Below are positions 48,761-60,129 of a stretch of DNA of 64,000 bases, piece after piece. A program made the translations under genes and the position numbers. How positions within the stretch are numbered: the first letter of the stretch is position 1; each line of letters begins with the position of its first letter. The notes beneath the pieces were generated by a model, which saw only the letters and a program-made list of their open reading frames with translations, did no database searches and was not told the origin of the DNA. Source of the stretch: Blumeriella jaapii (Eukaryota > Ascomycota > Leotiomycetes > Helotiales > Drepanopezizaceae); assembly GCA_009599575.1 (NCBI GenBank), contig VWND01000016.1:1-64000 (forward strand), given 5' to 3'.

Positions 48761-51640
48761 AAACTGCGCGATGCAAAACTGGGCGATTTGGCAAATACGA
48801 CTGTTATCGATATTATTATTATTATTATTATCGCTATCGATTTGACAAAAGTTTTTAATATTAAAAATGCGACGGCGACCATTCGAAAAAGTATATAACA
48901 GTCGTTGATATTAAATAATTCGATCTTTTCGATTGAAAGTAATAATATTATAAATTGCGTAATTTGTATATATTAGTCTGGATGCGTTTGAAAAAAACAT
49001 TATTTATTTTTGTTAAAAGCGCCTCGAAATTGCTTATTAAAAATCCTAGATGCAATGGTTAATATAAACAAGCTTTTATTTATGCGTAATTTTCTTTTTA
49101 TTATAATGCGAAATGCAACGTAGCTTTTTACGTCGATATTAATTTTATTATAATAATTAATATTCAGGCTGTTTTATTCCGGCTTTTTTTATTTTTTTTA
49201 AATCGTTCGAAAAAAAAAATAAAGCTTTGAATTAATTCGGAATAATACTTTTGAATAATATTTTTAAAAAACCGTTTAATTCGGAATATATGTTTTTCTA
49301 CGCGCCGGCGAATTTTAATCGAAATAATTATTATATATTATTTTTAGAAAAAAAATAGGCTATAAAATTAAAAAATGCTGCGATATCAGTTCAATTTTTT
49401 CAATTATTAATAATAATAAACGTTATTAATATAATATTTTTATAATATTATTAGCAGTTGTATATTAATTATTTATTTATATTTAAACTTTCCGGCTAAT
49501 ACGTTTTTATTTATAATATGCGTATACTTTTTAACGTTATCGAATAAATAAAACCCGATATAAAAATTAAGTAAAATAAAAAGCTTATTTTATTTGTTCC
49601 GCTTTTTCGCTGGTCGAGCGTTTTTTACGACGTTATTTTTATTTTTATTTTTTTATTTTAAGCATTAACGTCAAAAAGATTGGAAATGCTTTTCCTAGCG
49701 TTGTTTGTATTTCCTTTCGGTATAATCTTTTGCCCGGCCTTTTATACACTGCGAAATAAAATATTATAAGCTATGCGAAATTTTCGCAAAAAGTAGTAGA
49801 TATTTTCCGATAGTATATATAAGATTTTCGAACAAATTTTTATAAAAATAATAATAATATAACGAAATAAGCGTATTAGCCTTTTAATAAATAAATCTTC
49901 GCTTTATATACGCATTAATATATTTAAATAAAATAGCTTATATTAATTTTTTTTTTCGCGATATCGTAAAATAAAAAAAATCAAAATAATTGCTCGTCCG
50001 GTTTTTGAAAATAACCACGAAAACAAATGAAAAAGTGATTATATACGCGGCCAATTAAATAAAAACGGAAAGTTTTGCATAATTTTAATAAATTTAATAA
50101 AATTCAGTTTCGTTAGAATAATATTAAATAATAAATCAAATAAAATTTTTATTTATTTTTTTCCATTTTAAATAAAATGCGTTTATAAGCTCGCTTAAGA
50201 ATCAAATCGAAAGCGGATGCGATAGAAAAAATATTTGGTTTATTTTTTCGCATATTATAATTTGCGAAAAAACGGCTTCGCTAATAATTGTTTATCTTTT
50301 GCTTACGCCGACGAAAATATATTATATTTTAATAATAACGTAAAAATAAAAAAAATCGAAATTTCAATTTTTTTTTTCGTTCGTATAATTATGCATAATA
50401 TATTTTATATTTAAATATAGCGTTATAACGCATAAATCCAGAATTATCGGCTTATTAAAGTATATTTTTTAAAAAAAACGATTAAAAAAGCTTTTATTAT
50501 AATATTTTTATTATTAATTCGGATAAAAACATTTTTAGCAAGCTTGCTTATACCAGGCTTTAAATTAGCTACGACGTCCGATATCGCCGTTTTATATAGT
50601 TTTTAGAATAAAAGTGAAATTATTACCAGGCTTTCGATGTTTTTCGAAAATCAAATTCGCCGGTATAATATAAAACTTTTTAATAGCTTTGTAATTATTG
50701 CGATATATTCCGAAATCGTTTATAAATAAAATAAGCGGAATAAATATATAATATTAAAAGCTAGCAAATTCTTCGAAATATTTCCGACCGTAAATATCGA
50801 TTTTTAATTCGGCTCGTAAAAAATGGGTTTTTCGAACTTTTGTTATAATAGCTCGATTTAATTCGATAATATGCTTAATAAAAAATTTATTTATATAAAT
50901 ATTATTAGTTTTTTTTGTATTATTAAACTTTTAAAAAATTATAACAACGCTTCGGTATACAATTTGCTCCGAAACAATTTCGAACGTTTTATTAAAAATA
51001 AAAAGCTTTTAATTCTTTAAATAAACGTTAATATTATCGGATAACTTTTTTTCGAAAGCTATTTTTATTATAATAAAAATAATATTTTCGATAATAATAA
51101 AAGATTTCGATCGATGTTTACGTTTAATAAACGTAATACGACTTTTGGAAAAGCTATTTACAAAGCTTATTAATTTAACGATATTTTTTGGTAAAAAAAT
51201 ATTACCGTTTAAATTTTCGGGCAAAATCTCCGGAAATCGTTAATACAAATATGTTTTAAGTTTTAAAATAATAAAACTTATAAGATTTATTAATATATTA
51301 GGCTATGCTTAGGTGTATTTTATTTATAATAATATTCGCTCGTATTAAATAAGCGATTAAATTTACTAAATTATATTAATAATGCCACGTTTTTTTTAAT
51401 TATTCGTATACGCCCGGTTTTGCCCTTTTGTTTTTTTTTTAATATAGCCTGCTTTTTTAATACGATAATAATCGGTCGTTTTAATAAACGCAATAATAAA
51501 AAATGGGCATGTATTTGTTTTTTCAGAATATTTATTTTAAAAAGCAGTTTTATATATTTTTTTGTTTGAAAATAACGTTTTGAATTATAAAAAAAAAGCT
51601 GTCGAAACTGTTTGTATACCGTCCGGAATATCGAGTTTTT
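48760..51640 (-). pseudogene. Tnp2-like (CACTA/EnSpm-type) transposase remnant
   Basis: On the minus strand an early open piece (51009-51224) is followed by VVANLKPGISKLAKNVFIRI (about 50515-50580) and, one frame over, ADNSGFMRYNA (50419-50451). This fits the fungal Tnp2 block in which a D-M-P-Q-x-A-D-N-x-G-F motif precedes a Cys-rich GCR-C segment; here the Cys codons read Tyr/Ile. Further on FSIASAFDLILKRAY and FIYCFRGY-like pieces keep family order. The transposase would cut and paste its element. Stops and frame shifts are dense. Terminal repeats of the element were not identified. Confidence 0.65.
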
Positions 51641-51950
51641 TTTTCGTATTATAATTTAATTGTAAAATAGAAAGGTGATATAGGTTTTTTAGCTGTTAAT
51701 ATAATAATAAACTCGAAATCTGATAAAGCTGGTAAAAAAAATGGGCTGGAAGCAGTAATAAATAAAATTGAATTATACGAAAAAATAATTAATTTAAATA
51801 TATCGGAAGATATTATTTCAGTTTTATTTAAAGCTTGCATTGCATTTTATAATTATTAATATTATTTTTAAACGCGATATATATTTATATTATCGTAAAA
51901 ATCTTTTAATTTTGTATTTTCTTTTTCGTTATTTATAATATTACTACGAT
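51641..51950. other. AT-rich spacer
   Basis: A 63-codon minus-strand open stretch (51649-51840) with SSPFFLPALSDFEF is present, but has no recognisable motif and no partner. Otherwise nothing. Confidence 0.3.
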
Positions 51951-52720
51951 TATTTGTATATTATTATTTTCGCCGTTTATAACGTCGCTATTTTCCTTGT
52001 TATTTATATTAACGTCCTTGTTATCCACGTTATTATTTTCGTTATTTACGTTGTTATTTTCGTTATTTATATTAACGTTTTCGTTATTTATATTAATATC
52101 TTCGTTATTTATATTAATTTCTTCGTTACCTACGTTATTATTTTCGTTATCCACGTTATTGTTTTCGTTATTTATATTAACGTTTTCGTTATTTATATTA
52201 ATATTCTCGTTATTTATATTAATATTTTCGTTATTTGTATTAATATTCTCGTTATTTATATTAATATCTTCGTTATTTATATTATTATTTTTATTATTTA
52301 TACTATTGTTTTTATTATTTATATTAATATTTTCGTTATTTATATTAATCTTTTCGTTATTTATATTAATATTTTCGCTATTTATATTATTATTTTTATT
52401 ATTTATATTATTATTTTTATTATTTATATTAATATTTTCGTTATTTATACTGATATTTTCGTTATTTATATTAATATCTTCGCTATTTATACTGTTATTT
52501 TCGCTATTTATATTATCGTTTTCGTTTTTATTATATATACCGGAATCGTTATTAATAACGGCTATGTTTTTATTTTGGTTATTAGCATCGCATTTAGCTT
52601 TGCATCCGGTTTTATTATTAATTTTATTTTTAGTTTTATCGCGGTTTTTACTGCTAGCTTTTTTATATATACGCTTATCGTAATCGTTATAAATATAATC
52701 GTCGCTATGATCGAAATCGA
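51933..52720 (-). pseudogene. Possible Asn-rich heptapeptide-repeat protein remnant
   Basis: The minus-strand frame is open for more than 260 codons. About 65 codons lie outside the tandem repeat and have a mixed, polar composition (SDDYIYNDYDKRIYKKASS, then KAKCDANNQNKN), followed by some 25 heptapeptides of the NNENINI type. It ends IQIIVVIL and a stop. No upstream Met is visible. The non-repetitive open stretch makes this strand likelier than the hydrophobic plus-strand reading. No known family is suggested. Confidence 0.4.
51960..52550. repeat. 21-bp minisatellite, about 25 units
   Basis: Tandem units of GTTATTTATATTAATATTTTC and variants, all 21 bp or near multiples of three, so both strands stay open (plus 51954-52748, 264 codons, hydrophobic VIYINIF repeats; minus, Asn-rich NNENINI repeats). 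Confidence 0.9.
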
Positions 52721-52759
52721 AAAAAGCTGTAAATATTATAAAAAATAAAAATAAAAACG

Positions 52760-54125
52760 AAAATAATAAAAAAAAAAAAATTCGTTAACCGATTATTATT
52801 AAACAAATAATCGCGTTATATTAAAACGTCGTACTATTATAACGATTGGTATATATTATTATCGCAATAATAATAAATATATATAACAAAAAAAATAAAT
52901 ATTATTAATAAAAAAATATAAAATGCAAACGCATAAAAAAATAAAAAAATTAAAACAGGCGTATATTATTTATATAAAACCGCGTTCCGCCGCGATAAAA
53001 CGCGGGGCATAAAGCGAATAAAATTCGGTACCGGTATATAAATAATATATATTTACTTTTTTTATATGCTATTATTTCCGTTTGCTTTTTCGGACGCCAA
53101 AATCAAATAAATATTATATATTTCCAAAGCATTAATATCAGTACTAATCGCTCGAAAATTAATAATTAAATATTATTTTTTATTTTAATTTATTTTATTA
53201 TTATTAAACTTATTAATTTTTTTATTAATTTTAAATTATTAAATGCTTTCGTTGATATTCGCGAAAAAATTATTATTTACGGCTATATTTTAATTCTGAT
53301 TAAAATCGATAATCTCGCGGGTCTGGCGCTTTAATAAAATGGAAACTGCGTTGAATAGAAAGTCGTTTATTAATAAAATATTAAAAACAGCTAGTTTGTA
53401 AAAACTATTAAATACGGCTAGCTGATAATAACGAATAAATTTCGAAAGTTTATCGTTTTTGGTTTTATTATAAATACGAATAAAACGCTCGTAGATTATA
53501 ATATAAATAACGGAATCTAAAAGTTTGAATAAGCTATATTTAGTATTTTAGTATGCAAAAGGCCAGGTAAATTTACAACATAAAAAATTAAATTCCAGTT
53601 CGAATATATTAATAATATCGATCGCCGAAAAAAAAACAAAAAAACAATAATTCGATTTAATATGCTTAAAATCGCGAATTAATCGTATTTTTTAAAAATC
53701 CGTAATCCGTGCTTTGTATTAAAGCTTTATTATAACGATTGTTTTTGAAAAAACTTTTGGTGAAAATATAAGTTTTGCAAAAAAAATTAAACTTTTTCAG
53801 TTTTTTAAAATCAGAATTCGATTTATAAACGCAATTTTTAAATATAATATTAATATTCGATAGGCCCGGAAAAACCTTTTGTACCGGTATATAAAATTTG
53901 TTTCGATCGAATTTTTATTATATAAACCCGGCGGTTCCAAAGCTTTAGTTTAGCTATAATTTTATTTTCGGTTTTAATATATTCGATAAATACTTTTTTA
54001 GCTGTTTTTTATTATATTTTCCTGAATTCGAAAACTTTTAAATATTAAAAAGCATTGAATTTACGCTTCCGCTTTTTGATTTTTTGTTTATTATTATCGT
54101 TTTCGTTAAATAAAAGAATTTATAA
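52760..54125 (-). other. Unassigned coding-like sequence on the minus strand
   Basis: Short minus-strand pieces such as ENKIIAKLKLWNRRVY (about 53935), YTGTKGFSGPIEY (about 53870) and VVNLPGLLHTKILNIAYSNF (about 53530-53590) suggest a lost gene. I cannot name it. 52940-53100 has a less mutated patch with CGCGTTCCGCCGCGATAAA. No LTR or terminal repeat is seen. Confidence 0.3.
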
Positions 54126-54250
54126 ATGTTTAGGAAAGCTTTTTTCCCATTTTTAGCTTTGGTTTGCGTTTGCTTCGGAATAATAGCAGTAGCAATAACA
54201 ATGGAAATGGAAGCAGCAGATGCAATATATATAAAGCGCCGTTTAAAAAA

Positions 54251-54400
54251 ATTAAATTGCGACCGAAAAAATAAATTAAATTGCGATCGAAAAAATAAAT
54301 TAAACTGCGACTGAAATAAAAAAAGCTATGATTAAAAAGCACGTAAGTTTGCTTGCGAGCCGGTTATTTTCGAAAATGCCTGCGAGCCGGTTGCTTTCGA
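54251..54400. repeat. Short tandem repeats: 24-bp x about 3, then a duplicated GCGAGCCGGTT block
   Basis: ATTAAATTGCGACCGAAAAA units repeat every 24 bp at 54251-54320 (KLNCDRKN when read). TGCGAGCCGGTT occurs at about 54352 and 54380. The surrounding open frames (54126-54314, 54353-54715) have no recognisable product. Confidence 0.65.
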
Positions 54401-54980
54401 TTTTGGTTAAATATTATTATTACTTTTGCTTTATGGTCGGTAAAAAGGGTTGTTAACAGTCTTTTTAACAAGTTTCGCTTTCGTCGCAGGCTAGAAATAA
54501 ATCTTTTGGTAAAAACTATCGTTAATTCTTATATAATATATAATAATAATATTGGAATTATAATACGAATATATATTTTCACTTTTTTAATTCGAATAAA
54601 GCTATTAAATATTAAACTATTTATATTATTTTTATTATCGCTATCGAAAATTTTTATATTCCGCTTGCGGTTGCTAATATCCGTCCGTTTTAATTTATTC
54701 GTTTTTCGTATATAAATTTAAAAATCTTTTATATTTTTATCGAAAACTTTTGGTTTATCGGAAGTGTTTTCGCGAAAAACTTTTTTGCGCTTTTTGAAAA
54801 GCTGAAATAGCATAGTAATAATGGATTAACTGGATTGGCTAAATTAATAATTAAAATTAAACGATATATTAAATAGCGTACTAATAATAATAAATAGCAG
54901 AAGATATAATAAACGTAATATATAAGTATGCTAGTTAAAAAGTATATTTAATAATTTATTTTCGTTAGTATCGGAATTCG
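54401..54980. other. No assignable feature
   Basis: A 120-codon plus-strand open stretch (54353-54715) is rich in Ile, Phe and Arg and has no motif; RIP-type AT bias is enough to explain it. Nothing else seen. Confidence 0.3.
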
Positions 54981-54984
54981 AATA

Positions 54985-55190
54985 TATACGAAAATTAGGC
55001 CTAGGCGTATAACATGAATAGAGGCAGCGAGCGAATTGATTGCTATCTGCGTTGCTATTATTAGTTCACAAGGTTTAGTAAAAGGCGGAGCTGGGAAAGG
55101 CATTTCACCTGTACTAGAAGGTTCCGAAGTATTTGTGTGTGTGGCAGCTAATACCGGCGACGAATAAATGTCGTATTACATCGGTTATAA
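54985..55190. other. Island without RIP damage
   Basis: About 200 bp that keeps CA, TG, CC and GG dinucleotides (TAGGCCTAGGCG, GGCAGCGAGCGAATTG, AAAGGCGGAGCTGGGAAAGG, GTGTGTGTGGCAGC), bounded by AT-rich, RIP-like sequence. A 16-codon ORF starts at the ATG at about 55014. No match to any LTR in the window. It may be single-copy DNA or part of a terminus. Confidence 0.55.
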
Positions 55191-55228
55191 AATAATATTG
55201 TAAAAGATTTGAAAAAATGCAAATGTTA

Positions 55229-55255
55229 GAACGGTATACAAAAAAAATGTATACC
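55229..55255. other. Perfect inverted repeat CGGTATAC ... GTATACCG
   Basis: Eight-base arms around an A-rich loop of about ten bases. TACCGGTATATAAAT-type phrases occur again at about 53030, 53882 and 56198 and may be the same family of sites. Confidence 0.6.
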
Positions 55256-56333
55256 GGTGTATAAATATAATATTATGCGAATTGCTTTTTATATTTAAAA
55301 AGGCTTAGCGTAGCCGCATTTACGAGGTTTCTATTATTTATATTTAATTTGGTATAATACAGCTTTGAATATTCTATTATTATATTCGCATAATAATACA
55401 TTTGCAATTTAACGTTTTTTTCGCATATCGATTATTTACTTTCGCGAAAATTAGTATTTTTCGGTTTTCGCGCTATTTCTGCTATAAACGTTAGTGATTT
55501 TTATAAAAATGGCTTTTTTAAATTAATAATTAACAGACCGCAATTACAAATCGCAATTACGGTCAACTTTGGCAAAAGGCTATCCAAAACGCTTAATATG
55601 CCTAAAATAAATAAAACGAACAAAAGGAATAATAAAAATAATAACAACGATAAATTTTAATTTAAATTATTTATATTAGCCCAGCGTTTAATAATATTTA
55701 ATTCAAATATTACGAATATAAATTTGTAAAAAATAAATATTCCGAACATTATATATAACAATTTAGATATTATAACGAAATTGCTTAGGCTAAATATAAA
55801 AAATGCAATTAATCGGTGGATAGATTTCCCGGAATTTTGCAAACTATACGATAGATTATATAATACAATTATACTGCCTCGAAATATAGCTGGTAGCGCT
55901 TAAAGTTTTTTAATTAATAAAAATATAAAAAATAATCGTTGTAAAAAAAGAAAATAAAAATATAAAATATTCCGAAAAAGATTTGGACATATCGAAATAA
56001 AGCGATAATAATTATTATGCTAAATATTTTTTCAGCTTTCGAATTATTAATACCAAAGCTAAAAACGGAGTTTTTCGCCGCAAACTAATAACCGACGATA
56101 AAAAAGATGTTCGATTATAGGCTGTTATAAAGCGTGCTACTGCCAAACGCAATTAAGCTCGAAAAACTATTTAAAAAAACTATTATTTTATATACCGGTA
56201 GCTTAAAAAACACGCTTAAGCGTATAAACAAAAGATTTAATATAATTGATTTAAAAGAATAGTCTTTTTTGAAAAAGCTATTTACAAATCGCTTTTCATA
56301 AAGTTTATTCGACCAGATTACAAATAAAATTAT
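55256..56333. other. Unassigned AT-rich sequence
   Basis: Moderately mutated; a 61-codon minus-strand frame (55657-55842) has no motif. Patches at 55545-55590 (CAATTACGGTCAACTTTGG) retain normal dinucleotides. No repeat or element terminus was seen. Confidence 0.3.
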
Positions 56334-56583
56334 TTAAAAAGTGGTTTTCGCATACGGAGGTTTTACGCAAAAAGCAATCTTCGCATACGGAAGTTCTACG
56401 CAAAAAGCAGTTTTTATATAAGAAGGTTTTACGCGCAAAAAGCAGTTTTTACATAAAAAGGTTTTACGCAAAAGACAGTTCTTATATACGGAGGTTTTAC
56501 GCAAAAGGCAGTTTTTATATAAAAAGGTTTTACGCAAAAAGCAGTTTTTATATAAGAAGGTTTTACGCAAAAAGCAGTTTTAG
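56334..56583. repeat. 33-bp minisatellite, about 7 units
   Basis: Units start GGTTTTACGCAAAAAGCAGT and are 33 bp apart, with small variants. The minus strand reads 11-residue repeats RKTFLYKNCFL (56334-56570). There are no spacers between units, so it is not CRISPR. It abuts the F5 array. Confidence 0.85.
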
Positions 56584-57487
56584 ATGGTGGCGACAAAGTG
56601 GTGGCGGCGAAGTGAAAATGATGATAATAGTGTTGATAATAGTATTAATAATAATGGCGACAGCGAGGTGATAGCGACAAAGTGGTGGCGGCGAAGTGGA
56701 AATAATAATAATAATGTTAATAATAGTATTGGTAATAATAGCGATAGCGAAGTGATAGTAATAAAATGGTGGCGGCGAGATGGAGGTGGTGATAATAGTG
56801 TTGATAATAATATTAGTAGTAGTAGCGACAGCGAAATGATAATAACAAAGTGATGGCGGCGAGGTGAAAATGGTAATAATAGTATTGATAATAATGTTAG
56901 TAATAGTAGCGACAGCGAGATAATAGCGACAAAATGGTGGCGGCGAGATGGAAGTGGTAGTAATAGTGTTGATAATGGTGTTAATGGTGGTGGCGACAGC
57001 GAGATGATGGCGACAAGGTGGTGGCGGCGAGGTGAAGATGGTAATAATAAAGTATTGATAGTAGTATTGGTGGTGGTGGTGGTGTTGATTATAATGGCGA
57101 CGAGGTGGTGGTGGTGGTGGTGGTGATGGTGGTGGTGGTGGTGGTGATGGTGGTGGCGACGAGATGGCGGCGACGAGGTGGTGGTGGTGTTAATAATGGT
57201 GTTAGTGGTGGTGGTGGTGTTGGTGGTAATGTTGGTGATAGTGTTGATGGCGACGAAATGGCGGCGACGAGATGGTGGTGGTGGTAGTGGTGGTGGTGGT
57301 AGTGGTGTTGGTGGTGGTGGTGCTGGTGATAATATTGGTGATAGTGTTGATAGCGACGAGGTGGCGGCGACGAGGTGGTGGTGGTGTTGGTGGTGGTGGT
57401 ATTGGTGATGGCGATAGTGAAATGGTGGCGGCGAGGTGGTGGTGGTGTTAATAAAGTGGTGGTGATAATGATAGTGTTAATAGTAAC
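56583..57487 (-). mobile_element. F5, left piece (trinucleotide array)
   Basis: GTGGCGACAAAGTGGTGGCG-type units mixed with AAT/AGT/GGT tracts, in repeats of about 95 bp. It is continuous in style with 60130-60700 across the inserted F4. Terminus B is missing; the left edge is the 33-bp minisatellite. The open frames 56584-56853 and 57105-57408 are array readings. Confidence 0.7.
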
Positions 57488-58525
57488 TTAGGGGCGCCTG
57501 TGGGTGGGATTACAACCGATTCAACACCGAGTCAAATCCGAGTTAACACTTGGCGTAAAATTAACTCCGAGTATAATCAGAGTTAACACGCGATTAAATG
57601 AAAATTAATCTTAGAGTTACTATAGATTAATAGATACAATAGGTTGTGTAATAATTCAGAGCTTCGAGAAAAATACAAATCTTATACAAATTAGTTATTA
57701 CCTTTTATCAACGCTTTTATTAACACCACCACCAACACTACTACTATCAACACCACCACCACCTCGTCGCCACCATCTCGTCGCCATCATTACTACTACT
57801 ATTACCACCACTACCATCATTACCACCACCACCACCACCACCACCATCACCACCACCACCATCTCGTCGCCGCCACCTCGTCGCCGCCCACCTCGTCGCC
57901 ATTACCACCAACACCAACACCAACACCACCACCAACACCACCACCACCTCGTCGCCACCACCTCGTCGCCATCACTACTACTACTATTACCACCACTACC
58001 ACCATTACCACCACCACCACCACTATCACCACTACCACCACCATCTCGCTGCCACCACCTCGCTGCCACCACCTCGCTGCTACCACCTCGCTGCCACTAC
58101 CTCGCTGCCACCACCTCGCTGCCACCACCTCGCTGCCACCACCTCGTCGCCACCATTACTACTATTATTACCACCACTACCACCATTACCATCACCACCA
58201 CCACTATCACCACTACCACCACCACCTCGCTGCCACCACTTCGCTGCTACCACCTCGCTGCCACCACCTCGCTGCCACCACCTCGCTGCCACCACCTCGC
58301 TGCCACCATCATCACCACCACCACCACCACCACTACCACTACCATTACCACCACTACCACCACTATCACCACTACCACCACTATCACCACTACCACTATT
58401 ACCACCACTACCACCACTACCACTACTACCACCACTACCACCACCACCACCATTATCACTACTACCACTACTACTATTATTATTATTATTTCGCTAATAC
58501 TATTTTGCTAGAAAAATAACGAAAA

Positions 58526-58565
58526 GCCGAACAGCCGAACAGCCGAATAGCCGAACAGCCGAATA
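58526..58565 (+). repeat. F4 core: five 8-bp GCCGAAYA units
   Basis: Same tandem as in F1 and F2, preceded by TACTATTTTGCTAGAAAAAT and placed at the switch from C-rich to G-rich array. The right-hand CTAGCAAAA arm present in F1 is replaced here by GGTAGTTACAATGG. Confidence 0.85.
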
Positions 58566-59735
58566 AGCTGGGTAGTTACAATGGTAGCAGCGAGGTGATA
58601 GCAGCGAGGTGGTGGCAGCGAGGTGGTGGCAGCGAGATGATGGTGGTAGTGATAATAGTGGTGGTGATGGTGGTAGTGGTGGTAGTGGTGGTAATGGTGG
58701 TAGTAGTGGTAGTGGTGGTAGTGGTGGTAGTGATAGTAATGGTGGTAGTGGTGGTAATGGTGGTAGTGATGGTAGTGGTGGTAGTAGTAGTGGTAGTGGG
58801 TGGTGGTGGTGGTGGTGATGATGTGGTGGCAGCGAGGTGGTGGCAGCGAGGTGGTGGCAGCGAGGTGGTGGCAGCGAGGTGGTGGTGGTGGTAGTGGTGA
58901 TAGTGGTGGTGGTGGTGGTAATGGTGGTAGTGGTGGTAATAGTAGTAGTAGTGATGGCGACGAGGTGGTGGCGACGAGGTGGTGGTGGTGGTGTTGATGG
59001 TGGTGTTGGTGTTGGTGTTGGTGGTGATGGCGACGAGGTGGCGGCGACGAGGTGGTGGGCGACGAGGTGGTGGTGGTGGTGGTGGTGGTGGTGGTGGTGA
59101 TAGTGGTGGTGGTGATGGCGACGAGGTGGTGGCGACGAGGTGGTGGTGGTGGTGGTGGTGGTGGTATTGGTGTTGGTGTTGATGGTGGTGTTGGTGTTAG
59201 CGACGAGGTGGTGGCGGCGACGAGGTGGTGGTGGTGGTGGGTGGTGGTGGTGGTGATGGTGGTAGTGGTGATAGTGGTGGTGGTGATAGTGGTGGTGGTG
59301 ATGGCGACGACGAGGTGGCGGCGACGAGGTGGTGGTGGTGTTGGTGGTGTTGGTGTTGGTGGTGGTGTTGGTGTTGGCGACAGTGAGGTGGTGGCGACGA
59401 GGTGGCGGCGACGAGGTGGTGATGGTGATGGTGGTGGTGGTGGTGTTGGTGGTGGTGTTGGTGTTGGCGACGATGTGGTGGTGGTGTTGGTGGTGATGGT
59501 GGTGGTGGTGTTGGTAGTGGTGGTGTTGGTGGTGGTGTTGGTGTTGGCGACAGTGAGGTGGTGGCGGCGAGGTGGTGGTGGTGGTGGTGTTGGTGAAATT
59601 AATATTAAAAAGTAGTATTTAATAAACGTACTAGTAGTTTAATATAAGTTTTTTAATATATTTTCGAAGGTTTGGTCAATATTAAATATCGATTTAATAT
59701 AATAAATTTATAAGTTTATAGTTTTGTTTTGGTGT

Positions 59736-60110
59736 TAACACCGATTATACACCGATTATACTCGATAACACCGATTATACACCGATTATATTCGATAACA
59801 CCGATTATACTCGGTGTAAAATCGTCACATCGATGTGAGAGTAAACCGCGCCACTTCGGTGTTGACACCGATTAGCAACCGATTATACCCGGTTTTAAAA
59901 CCGGGTATACACCGATTACAATCGGTTTTAAAACCGATTGTAATCGATTAAAACCGGTGATAATCGGTGTACAATCGGTTTTAAAACCGATTATAATCGG
60001 TGTATACCCGGTTTTGAAACCGATTATAATCGGTGTATACCCGGTTTTAAAACCGATTATAATCGGTGTATACCCGGTTTTGCAACCGGGTATAATCGGT
60101 TGTGATCCGA
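59736..60110. repeat. F4 palindrome cluster
   Basis: Repeated ACCGATTATAATCGGTG, ACCGAGTATAATCGGTG and ACCCGGTTTTAAAACCGG palindromes, ending in GTGATCCGACCCTAGATAAG before terminus B. Homologous to 42310-42645 and 47060-47400 (inverted) and 13320-13665. Confidence 0.88.
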
Positions 60111-60129
60111 CCCTAGATAAGCCGTACGG

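Larger units (their letters stand above)
57488..60129 (+). mobile_element. F4: foldback array element, full copy nested in F5
   Basis: Terminus A (TTAGGGGCGCCTGTGGGTGG) starts at 57488 and terminus B (GCCGTACGG) ends at 60129. Order: A-side palindromes (57515-57600), C-rich array (57720-58490), core (58526-58565), G-rich array (58580-59595), a conserved unique stretch (59596-59735), palindrome cluster (59736-60110), terminus B. Frames such as 59052-59615 and 59957-60583 are array or palindrome readings. Little RIP is visible. Confidence 0.9.

Noticed and set aside
51954..52748. 264-codon hydrophobic plus-strand frame that could be a membrane protein
   Set aside because: It is the reverse of an AT-rich 21-bp repeat; Ile/Phe/Val content follows from TTT/ATT codons. 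The minus frame is the better candidate.
56334..56583. Possible CRISPR array
   Set aside because: Units are directly adjacent with no spacers, in a fungal repeat setting; it is a minisatellite.
59052..59615. 187-codon Val/Gly/Trp-rich open frame in F4
   Set aside because: GGT/GTG array reading; homologous DNA in F2 and F3 does not keep the same frame.
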